Assembly: GCA_946480525.1 (NCBI GenBank)
Contig: CAMLLA010000200.1
Location: forward strand, 1-7,585
From: an uncultured Asticcacaulis sp.
GTDB taxonomy: Bacteria; Pseudomonadota; Alphaproteobacteria; Caulobacterales; Caulobacteraceae
Length of the DNA stretch: 7,585 nt
Direction: 5' to 3'
Positions 1 to 5,692 of the stretch are shown piece after piece. A program made the translations under genes and the position numbers. The notes below the pieces were generated by a model. That model did not search any database and had not been told where the DNA came from. It saw only the letters and a program-made list of their open reading frames with translations. Every line of letters starts with the position of its first letter. Position 1 is the first letter of the stretch.

Positions 1-410
1 CAGACCAGCGCATCAAGGTCCCAGATGCGCTCGCGGCGGATCACCACTTCCACCGGCTCTTGCGGCATCTCACGGCGCGCGATGAGGCACCAGACCGCTC
101 TTCCCCAGGATCGATCCTTCCACCACATGGCGTAAAGATTCCGAAGTTCTGTCTACGGGAGCGGCTCGCAGTCCGTGCAACCCCACTGAAAGATGTCGCT
201 GCAGTTGACGTAAAGTGGAAAGTGCCCTCCACCGGGCTTCTGCGGTTCGTCCGGGCGCGAGTCGGGCAGTGAACACACACCATTCAGCAATAGCATCGCC
301 AGAGCGTTTTCCGGATCAAAGCCGCCGCGGCTGAACACGTCGTTCGGCGAGACGGATGACACCACGTCCGACGGCCACTTAATGGTCGAAAAATCGTCCG
401 TGTTTGACAA
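1..410 (-). pseudogene. Unrecognised conserved-looking small protein interrupted by an in-frame amber codon; runs off the left edge
   Basis: I do not recognise the family. Reading leftward from a TTG at 408-410, the frame gives 85 residues, starting MSNTDDFSTIKWPSD and ending in a segment with VNCSDIFQWGCTDCEPLP. It then meets TAG at 153-155 (codon 86). The same frame continues without another stop to base 1, giving TELRNLYAMWWKDRSWG, then AVWCLIARREMPQ and VVIRRERIWDLDALV. Both halves look like one soluble protein rich in Trp and Cys, with five Cys including a CxxC. No signal peptide or membrane segment is visible. The TTG lies 3 bases after the stop of the lptA-like gene, in the same frame and with only a weak ribosome site, so translation would depend on coupling. 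Codons are somewhat less GC-biased than in the glycosidase genes. It could be a recent pseudogene, a sequencing error at one base, an 85-residue truncated but functional protein, or a readthrough gene. The continuity of the frame is directly visible; the function is unknown. Confidence 0.6.
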
Positions 411-413
411 GAG

Positions 414-935
414 CTACCGCGTCCCCGAGGTCGCGGAGGCGCTTTTGTCGCGCGGCGCCAGAACGCCGCGGACCCGGCCGCCGGTCACAGCCCCGCCGTC
501 CATCGTGGTAATGCCTTTTTCGATCTGCGACGTCAGGCGCGTGCCGACCATGACATTGTCGCCCTGCGTCATGATCACCTGGGAACCCGTCACAACCAGC
601 GTGTCGTCGGCACGGGTATAAACGCCCTTTTCGCCCTTGAGGACGGTCACTTCACCGGCGGTATCGGTCGCGACATAATAGACATTGCCGGTGACTTCGA
701 CCGCGACAGTTTCGCCGCTGTCCGCCGACTGGATGAGTTTGGCGTGGTCGCAGCGCAGCCGGCCGCCGTCCTGGTAAAGCTCGACTTCGCCGTCGAGATA
801 AAGGGTCCGGTTGTTCGCCTCCCAGCGTTGCTGCCGGGCGCCGAACTGAACCTGGCCGTCCTTGCCCACGATCTGGGCCAGCGACGGCGTAGCGGCAGTC
901 CCAAGAACTGTGGCCAAAAGAATGACGGTCTTCAT
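414..935 (-). CDS. LptA/OstA-like periplasmic protein (lipopolysaccharide transport family)
   Basis: A 173-residue protein with a Sec signal peptide (MKTVILLATVLGTAATPSLA, likely cut after residue 20). The mature part is about 153 residues of OstA-type beta-jellyroll sequence: LYLDGEVELYQDGGRLRCDHAKL near the start, then a second half with GVYTRADDTLVVTGSQV and a GDNVMVGTRL segment. Family members such as LptA form the periplasmic bridge that carries LPS from the inner-membrane LptBFGC complex to LptDE in the outer membrane. The length fits (E. coli LptA is about 185 residues). The ATG at 933-935 is chosen because the signal peptide starts there and AGGAG lies 8 bases upstream. The open frame extends further upstream to 1073 but lacks a signal-like start. 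The usual neighbours lptC and lptB are absent, so this may be a paralogue rather than the housekeeping LptA; I therefore give no symbol. Confidence 0.8.
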   Translation of the reverse strand: MKTVILLATVLGTAATPSLAQIVGKDGQVQFGARQQRWEANNRTLYLDGEVELYQDGGRLRCDHAKLIQSADSGETVAVEVTGNVYYVATDTAGEVTVLKGEKGVYTRADDTLVVTGSQVIMTQGDNVMVGTRLTSQIEKGITTMDGGAVTGGRVRGVLAPRDKSASATSGTR

Positions 936-943
936 GGAACACG

Positions 944-948
944 CTCCT
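944..948 (-). promoter_or_regulatory. Ribosome binding site of the lptA-like gene
   Basis: On the minus strand this reads AGGAG, 8 bases before the ATG at 933-935. It decides the start in favour of the signal-peptide-bearing form over the longer open frame that reaches 1073. Confidence 0.7.
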
Positions 949-954
949 GCGGCA

Positions 955-1031
955 CCTTGGTATAACCCGGTTCTAGAACGGATAGGTCCCGGTGGAAACG
1001 CCATTCCGATCAAATTCCTGCCTTGGTATAA
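955..1031. repeat. Two copies of an 11-bp direct repeat (CCTTGGTATAA) upstream of the lptA-like gene
   Basis: Exact copies lie at 955-965 and 1021-1031, start to start 66 bp apart, in the 134-bp gap between the hydrolase and the lptA-like gene. On the strand of those genes they read TTATACCAAGG. The core TTGGTAT recurs in the divergent intergenic region at 2239-2245. The core looks like a half-site of GntR/FadR-type operators (from memory, hexuronate regulators such as UxuR/ExuR bind sites around TTGGTATACCAA). The first copy is followed by ACC, giving a near-dyad TTGGTATAACC; the second is only a half-site. An operator role is inference. Confidence 0.4.
970..979. promoter_or_regulatory. Perfect 10-bp palindrome GTTCTAGAAC, possible operator
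   Basis: GTTCTAGAAC is exactly self-complementary and lies 34 bp upstream of the lptA-like ATG, next to the first TTGGTATAA copy. It contains CTAG, a tetranucleotide that is generally rare in proteobacteria. It is not the alphaproteobacterial SOS box, which has direct GTTC repeats. Protein binding is a guess from symmetry and position only. Confidence 0.25.
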
Positions 1032-1080
1032 TGCACGAGCGACAGAGACGGCAGCCCGTCGCCTGAAGATCAAGGCAGGA
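1016..1080 (-). terminator. Inverted repeat spanning the 3' end of the hydrolase gene, possible weak terminator or RNA stem
   Basis: TCCTGCCTTG at 1016-1025 is the exact reverse complement of CAAGGCAGGA at 1071-1080, and the latter covers the last codons and stop of the hydrolase gene. The 45-base loop contains a smaller hairpin (GACGG/CCGTC, 1047-1060). In minus-strand RNA the closing arm is followed by only AAUUUGAU, not a real U tract. A classical intrinsic terminator is therefore not demonstrated. The left arm overlaps a TTGGTATAA repeat copy. Confidence 0.25.
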
Positions 1081-2131
1081 TGGCATCGCCTATGTCGCCG
1101 GACCTGTGCCCGCCCGTGTCCTTCATATGGCGGTCGAACCAGCCGATCAGCCGTTCAGGATGCAGGCCGAAGTGATTGAAGGCGTAGAAGCGCTGGTTCG
1201 ATTCCTCGATCCACAGAAGTTCCTTCGCCTCCGCGCCCAGGGCGTCGTAGATCTCCTGGCCGTTACGTTCGGCATGGATCAGGAATTCGCGTCGCAGCTG
1301 CGCCATGAGGGTGGGCGTTTTGACCGCGTGGCAATGAGGACGCGGTGTCAGCTCGTCCAGCCGGAAACCCGTCGTGTCACGCAGGCGTTCATCGAGATGC
1401 GAAGCCGAGCGCACCGGGTCCATCCGCATCATTTCGGCGGCCTTTTCGATGAAGGTTCGCCCGGACACGGCGTTCAGCAGCACCAGCGCCCTGATGTGGG
1501 TAAAGGCTTCGGGCCACTTTGCCATGGCGACGACGATCGCGTTGGCGCCCACGCAGCGGCCGTAAAGAGCCGTTGTCATTTTCGCCAGATCAGGGCGCCC
1601 CTGCGCATAGCGCACCGACCCCAGGACGTCGCGGCATTCCAGAAGACCCAGCCCGCCGGTATTGCCGTTGGCCTCGCCGCTCATGCCGCAATTGCGCAGG
1701 TCGTAGGTAAGAATATTATAGCCGGCATGGTGCAGATGGCGCAGTTCGGGCAGGAAGTTGACTTCGAAGCCGCCGAACATGACGTGCCACGGCGGCAGAT
1801 GGCCGGGATAACCGTAACGGTTGCAGCCCAGGGGATGGTTGATGATCAACAGCCTGTCCGAACCGGGGGCCGGAATGTACCAGGCTTCAAGCGGTGTACC
1901 GTCCGCCGAAGGGAAGAAGCAGTCTTCGTAGGCCATGCCATAGTCGCTGGGGCGGCGCAGGACGGGCGTGCGCGCGCCCTCCTTGAACAGCTTGGCGTAC
2001 TGGTCGACCACGGGATCGAAAACGTGGACGATCCGGTCGCCGACGGTTTTGGCGATGTTGGCGACATAGTCCGCGACCCTGGCATCGTTCTGGCCCAGGT
2101 CCCGGCCCACCTCCCTGCTGTCATCGCCCAT
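1070..2131 (-). CDS. Alpha/beta hydrolase with a Cys nucleophile elbow (G-R-C-V-G)
   Basis: A 353-residue cytoplasmic-looking protein with no signal peptide. The N-terminal 60 residues are helical and charged. The hydrolase core follows: a strand and oxyanion-hole region LLIINHPLGCNRYG (94-107), ILTYDLRNCGMSGE (140-153) typical of the fold, then the nucleophile elbow ALYGRCVGANA with Cys193 (codon 1553-1555) in G-x-C-x-G. This Cys replaces the usual Ser, as in dienelactone hydrolases. The catalytic His is probably within FNHFGLHPERLIGWF (His320 or His324). The acid residue is not obvious, since the expected region (TPTLMAQLRREFLIHAERN) lacks a clear Asp. ATG at 2129-2131 is preceded by GGAGG with a 7-base spacer. 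It is transcribed away from the glycan operon and may share its control region. Substrate is unknown; an ester, lactone or thioester hydrolase, or an acyltransferase, is possible. Confidence 0.8.
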   Translation of the reverse strand: MGDDSREVGRDLGQNDARVADYVANIAKTVGDRIVHVFDPVVDQYAKLFKEGARTPVLRRPSDYGMAYEDCFFPSADGTPLEAWYIPAPGSDRLLIINHPLGCNRYGYPGHLPPWHVMFGGFEVNFLPELRHLHHAGYNILTYDLRNCGMSGEANGNTGGLGLLECRDVLGSVRYAQGRPDLAKMTTALYGRCVGANAIVVAMAKWPEAFTHIRALVLLNAVSGRTFIEKAAEMMRMDPVRSASHLDERLRDTTGFRLDELTPRPHCHAVKTPTLMAQLRREFLIHAERNGQEIYDALGAEAKELLWIEESNQRFYAFNHFGLHPERLIGWFDRHMKDTGGHRSGDIGDAILP

Positions 2132-2138
2132 GCGGTAT

Positions 2139-2143
2139 CCTCC
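2139..2143 (-). promoter_or_regulatory. Ribosome binding site of the alpha/beta hydrolase
   Basis: Reads GGAGG on the minus strand, 7 bases before the ATG at 2129-2131. It is a strong site that fixes the start. Confidence 0.75.
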
Positions 2144-2230
2144 GTCGGCAAACAGAATCGCTAACGCCTGCGCATGTCAGGAACCAAGAGGGTTGTGTTT
2201 GGAAGGATATCAAGAGACTGTAAGGACGAG

Positions 2231-2290
2231 GTAACAAATTGGTATTGGAATAAATATTCCATTTTTAGCAATTGTTGAAATTGACCTTTC
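2231..2290. promoter_or_regulatory. AT-rich divergent control region with nested dyad symmetry
   Basis: The 178-bp gap between the divergent hydrolase and acetyltransferase genes (2132-2309) has a strongly AT-rich core, unlike all flanking sequence. It contains the dyad TGGAAT-AAAT-ATTCCA at 2246-2261. Nearly concentric with it is a looser outer pair, AACAAATTG (2233-2241) and CAATTGTT (2269-2276). AAATTGGTAT at 2236-2245 matches the left half of GntR-type hexuronate operators as I remember them and shares TTGGTAT with repeats near 955 and 1021. TTGACC at 2281-2286 could be a -35 box for the plus-strand operon, with a poor -10 (CATGAT, 2304-2309). A minus-strand TTCAAC then TATTTA with a 17-base spacer is an equally weak candidate. 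Regulatory function is inferred from position and symmetry. Confidence 0.45.
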
Positions 2291-2309
2291 ATTGCGACTG
2301 CCTCATGAT

Positions 2310-3428
2310 ATGGTTATGGTTAGGCAACGCTTTACATCCCTGGACGTTTTTCGCGGCCTGACGGTCGCCTTCATGATCGTCGTCAACACGTCAGGACCCG
2401 GCGCCGACTCTTTCGCTCAGCTGTCTCATGCCAAATGGTTCGGCCTGACCCTGGCCGACCTGGTCTTTCCCGCCTTCCTCTTCGCCGTCGGCAACGCCAT
2501 GAGCTTTGGCGACCCGAAAGCGGGATCCTCGGCCGGTTATCTGATCCGCGTCGGTAAACGCGCCGCCATTCTCTTTCTCCTCGGCTATCTGATGTACTGG
2601 TTTCCGTTTGTCCACGCGACGGCGGAAGGCTGGGCGCTCAATCCGATCGAACACACCCGCATCATGGGCGTGCTGCAAAGGATCGCCCTGTGTTTCCTGG
2701 CGGCCGCCATTGCCGTCCGCTACCTCGATGTGCCGAAACTGGCAGGCCTGTGCGCCATACTTCTGCTTGGTTACTGGGGCGCCCTGATGGCCTTCGGACC
2801 GGCGGGCGAACAGCTTTCGCCGCTCGGCAATATCGGTGCGCAGGTCGACCGCGCCGTGCTGGGCATCAATCATATGTACGCCAAGGGCAAGGGCTACGAT
2901 CCCGAGGGACTGTTCAGCACCCTGCCGGCCATCGTCAACGTCCTGGCGGGCTATCTGGCCGGCCGCTATATCCGGTCACAGCCGGACCTGCGCAGGCTGA
3001 CCCTGACGCTGGCCTGGGCCGGCGCTGCCCTTCTGGCCGCCGGCCTGGCGTGGAGCCTGGCCTTTCCGTTGTCCAAGCGGCTGTGGACCAGTTCCTTCGC
3101 CCTGGTCAATATCGGCGTCGACCTGGGCCTTCTGGCGGCGTTGATCGCCTATGTCGAGCTGGCGAAGCAGCGGGCCGGCGTGCGCTTCTGCGAGGTTTTC
3201 GGCCGCAATCCGCTGGCCATCTATCTGTTTTCCGAACTGCTGGTGACGGTGCTGCAACTCGTTCGCCTGCCCTCGGGCGAAGGCCTGTACGACTGGGTCG
3301 GCATCCACGTCTTCCAGGCGGTCTTGCCGGGGTCCGCCGGCGCTCTGCTGTGTGCTGTCGCCTACATGCTGGTTTGCTGGGGTTTTGGCTATCTGCTCGA
3401 TCGCAACCGCATACTGATCAAGATCTGA
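2310..3428 (+). CDS. Polytopic membrane acyltransferase, HGSNAT-like (DUF5009/COG4299)
   Basis: A 372-residue inner-membrane protein with about ten hydrophobic segments (roughly 13-27, 42-66, 83-101, 117-136, 143-162, 203-220, 230-252, 263-283, 298-318, 340-365). Family hallmarks are SLDVFRGLTVA (10-20), SHAKWFGLTLADLVFPAF (39-56), RIMGVLQRIAL (117-127), DPEGLFSTLPAIVN (197-210) and FGRNPLAIYLFSELL (297-311). Human HGSNAT uses acetyl-CoA on the cytosolic side to acetylate terminal alpha-glucosamine of heparan sulfate across the membrane. Its proposed active His269 lies in a stretch equivalent to SHAKWFG, so His40 (codon 2427-2429) is the likely counterpart. The natural substrate of the bacterial proteins is inferred. 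Start is uncertain: ATG at 2310 and ATG at 2316 are both in frame with no clear ribosome site, and TTG at 2292 is less likely. It is first gene of the glycosidase operon, 11 bp before the GH89 gene. Confidence 0.88.
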   Translation: MVMVRQRFTSLDVFRGLTVAFMIVVNTSGPGADSFAQLSHAKWFGLTLADLVFPAFLFAVGNAMSFGDPKAGSSAGYLIRVGKRAAILFLLGYLMYWFPFVHATAEGWALNPIEHTRIMGVLQRIALCFLAAAIAVRYLDVPKLAGLCAILLLGYWGALMAFGPAGEQLSPLGNIGAQVDRAVLGINHMYAKGKGYDPEGLFSTLPAIVNVLAGYLAGRYIRSQPDLRRLTLTLAWAGAALLAAGLAWSLAFPLSKRLWTSSFALVNIGVDLGLLAALIAYVELAKQRAGVRFCEVFGRNPLAIYLFSELLVTVLQLVRLPSGEGLYDWVGIHVFQAVLPGSAGALLCAVAYMLVCWGFGYLLDRNRILIKI

Positions 3429-3430
3429 CT

Positions 3431-3435
3431 GAGGA
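3431..3435 (+). promoter_or_regulatory. Ribosome binding site of the GH89 gene
   Basis: GAGGA sits in the 11-bp gap after the acetyltransferase stop codon, with 4-5 bases to the ATG at 3440. It supports this start over the much longer open frame that begins inside the upstream gene. Confidence 0.65.
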
Positions 3436-3439
3436 TATC

Positions 3440-5674
3440 ATGGCCGGACCATCCCTATCACGCCGTCACGCCCTGCTGGGCCTTGCCGCCGTGCCCGCGG
3501 TGGCGGGCGCCCGTCCTGCCGGCGCGGCCCAGGGCGTGCTGCAACGGCTGATCGGCCCGCGTGCGAAGACCTTCCAGCTTGAGGTCACCCACGCCGCCGA
3601 GCCGGTCTATGCCTATGAGGCACGCGGCGGACGGGTGACGGTGACGGGATCGACGCCGATCGCCACGGTGCGCGGCGCCTATGCCTATCTCGGCGATCTC
3701 GGCCTGGCCCATACCAGCTGGGAAGGCCAGCGCATTGCCCTGCCCCCGCGCCTGCCGGATGCCCGCAGCGGACCGGTCACCTCGCCGTTCCAGCACCGCG
3801 TGTATATGAACACCTGCACCTTCGGCTACACGACGCCCTTCTGGGACTGGCCGCGCTGGCGGCGCGAAATCGACTGGATGGCGCTGCACGGCATAGACAT
3901 GCCGCTGGCCATGGAAGGCCAGGAATGGGTGTGGCGCGCCTTATGGCAGGAAGAAGGGCTGAGCCCAGCAGAGCTGGACGCCTACTTCTCGGGGCCTGCA
4001 TTCGCGCCATGGCAACGCATGGGCAATATCGAAGGCTACCAGGCGCCGCTGCCGCTCTCCTATATCGTCAAGAAGCGCGACCTGCAAAAACGCATCCTGG
4101 GCGCCATGCGGGAACTGGGCATGGAGCCGATCCTGCCGGCCTTCGCGGGTTATGTCCCCAAGGCCTTTGCCGAACGTCACCAGGACGCCCGCATCTATCG
4201 CATGCGGGCGTGGGAAGGCTTTCACGAAACCTACTGGCTGGACCCGGCCGATCCGCTGTTCGCCCGGCTGGCGACGCGCTTCCTCGATCTCTACGACGCG
4301 ACCTATGGAAAGGGACGCTACTATCTGGCCGACGCCTTCAACGAGATGCTGCCGCCGATCGGCGATGGCCCGCAAGGTGGCGGCTATGGCGACTCCACCG
4401 CCAACAAGGAAGAGGCCGCCCACGTCGATCCGGCCGTAAAGGCCGGGCGTCTGGCCGGCTACGGCAAGCTGCTGCACGACTCGATCCGTGTCGCCCGGCC
4501 CGAGGCTGTCTGGGTGATGCAGGGCTGGCTGTTCGGCGCCGACCAGGCCTTCTGGACGGCGGACGCCGTCGCCGCCTTCCTGCGCGACGTGCCCGACGAC
4601 GGTCTGATGGTCCTGGACATAGGCAACGACCGGTATCCGCAAGTCAAAAAGACGGCTGAGGCCTTCCACGGCAAGGGCTGGATCTATGGCTACGTCCACA
4701 ATTACGGCGCCTCCAACCCGGTCTATGGCGACCTCGGCTTCTATCAGCGCGACATCGCCGCCATAACGGCCGCGCCCGATCGCGGACGCCTGCAAGGCTT
4801 CGGCGTCTTCCCCGAAGGCCTCGACAGCAATTCCATCGTCTATGACCGGCTTTACGACCTGGCCTGGGGTCCGGAACGGTCGCAGTCCGCATGGCTGGCC
4901 ACCTATACCCGTGCCCGTTATGGCTTCAGCGCGCCGGAGATGGTCACGGCGTGGCAGGACATCGTAAAAGGCGCCTACGCCACCCGCTACTGGACGCCGC
5001 GCTGGTGGCGCTCGACCGCCGGCGCCTATCTGCTGTGCAAACGGCCCGACGTCGCCATGGCCGAGTTCGAAGGCGCGCCGGGTGACCGAGCGGCCTTGCG
5101 CGCCGGATTGACGCGGCTGTCGCAACTGGCGGCCGGGCGCGACAGTCCCCTGCTGCGCCATGACCTGATCGAACTGACGCGACATCTGGCAAGCCTGCAC
5201 CTCGACGATCTTATCCGCGATACGCTGATCGCCTACCGCAGTGGCGACAGGGTGGCCGGAGACACCGCCGCACTTCAGGTCAAGGCCTTGACCCTGTCCC
5301 TGGACGACCTGATGGGCACCCAGCCCTGGCACCTGGCCGGATGGATCGCACAGGCGCGCAGTCTTGGCGATACCCCGGCCGAGAAGGCCTATTATGAACG
5401 CAATGCCCGCGCCCAGGTCACGGTCTGGGGCGGCAAGGGCAATCTCCACGACTATGCGTCCAAGGCGTGGCAGGGGCTGTACCGCGATTTCTACCTGCCG
5501 CGCTGGCTGCGGCTGTTCGATGCCCTGCGTGCCGGCGCGTTCGACCAGGCCGCTTTCACCGAAACACTCGTTGCCTGGGAAAATGCCTGGGTCGACTCGA
5601 CCGAACCCGTCGTCCATCGCCGTCCGTCCGATCCCGTCGGCGACGCGGCGCGGCTGCTGGCCGGCCTTACCTGA
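3440..5674 (+). CDS. Tat-exported alpha-N-acetylglucosaminidase, family GH89 (NAGLU type)
   Basis: 744 residues, about the length of human NAGLU (743, from memory). It removes terminal non-reducing alpha-linked GlcNAc, for example from heparan-type chains or GlcNAc-alpha-1,4-Gal mucin caps. The N-terminus has a twin-arginine signal (SRRHALLGLAAVPAVAG, Arg8-Arg9) with likely cleavage near residues 29-30, placing the folded enzyme in the periplasm or outside. The N-terminal small domain covers about 35-115. The catalytic barrel begins around YMNTCTFGYTTPFWDWPRW and EIDWMALHGIDMPLAMEGQE, then MGNIEGYQAPLPLSY and PILPAFAGYVPKAF. The two family catalytic glutamates are visible: Glu302 in FNEMLPP (codon 4343-4345, human Glu316) and Glu459 in VFPEGLDSN (codon 4814-4816, human Glu446). 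The rest is the alpha-helical C-terminal domain. ATG 3440 is chosen for the Tat signal and GAGGA site. The frame is intact. It lies 11 bp after the acetyltransferase and 18 bp before the GH2 gene, so it is probably co-transcribed with both. Confidence 0.95.
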   Translation: MAGPSLSRRHALLGLAAVPAVAGARPAGAAQGVLQRLIGPRAKTFQLEVTHAAEPVYAYEARGGRVTVTGSTPIATVRGAYAYLGDLGLAHTSWEGQRIALPPRLPDARSGPVTSPFQHRVYMNTCTFGYTTPFWDWPRWRREIDWMALHGIDMPLAMEGQEWVWRALWQEEGLSPAELDAYFSGPAFAPWQRMGNIEGYQAPLPLSYIVKKRDLQKRILGAMRELGMEPILPAFAGYVPKAFAERHQDARIYRMRAWEGFHETYWLDPADPLFARLATRFLDLYDATYGKGRYYLADAFNEMLPPIGDGPQGGGYGDSTANKEEAAHVDPAVKAGRLAGYGKLLHDSIRVARPEAVWVMQGWLFGADQAFWTADAVAAFLRDVPDDGLMVLDIGNDRYPQVKKTAEAFHGKGWIYGYVHNYGASNPVYGDLGFYQRDIAAITAAPDRGRLQGFGVFPEGLDSNSIVYDRLYDLAWGPERSQSAWLATYTRARYGFSAPEMVTAWQDIVKGAYATRYWTPRWWRSTAGAYLLCKRPDVAMAEFEGAPGDRAALRAGLTRLSQLAAGRDSPLLRHDLIELTRHLASLHLDDLIRDTLIAYRSGDRVAGDTAALQVKALTLSLDDLMGTQPWHLAGWIAQARSLGDTPAEKAYYERNARAQVTVWGGKGNLHDYASKAWQGLYRDFYLPRWLRLFDALRAGAFDQAAFTETLVAWENAWVDSTEPVVHRRPSDPVGDAARLLAGLT

Positions 5675-5692
5675 TACCAGAAAGAAACGCAG

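Noticed and set aside
382..621. Small plus-strand frame across the end of the lptA-like gene
   Set aside because: It is antisense to two minus-strand genes, has no ribosome site and shows no protein-like pattern.
970..979. GTTCTAGAAC as an SOS (LexA) box
   Set aside because: Alphaproteobacterial LexA sites have two direct GTTC units about 7 bases apart. This is an inverted GTTC/GAAC palindrome with no spacer, and no SOS gene is adjacent.
936..1073. N-terminal extension of the lptA-like gene by 46 codons
   Set aside because: It would bury the signal peptide inside the protein, and the two LYQG segments simply reflect the DNA direct repeat. AGGAG lies just before the 935 start.
1106..2164. 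A 352-codon plus-strand frame opposite the alpha/beta hydrolase
   Set aside because: The minus-strand frame has a strong ribosome site and clear hydrolase motifs. The opposite frame looks like a mirror of its codon bias (rich in His, Gln, Val and Ala).
2690..5674. A 994-codon plus-strand frame that could be read as one long fusion protein
   Set aside because: The first 250 codons lie out of frame within the acetyltransferase gene and are low-complexity Arg/Gly/Pro-rich shadow sequence. The real start at 3440 has a ribosome site and a Tat signal.
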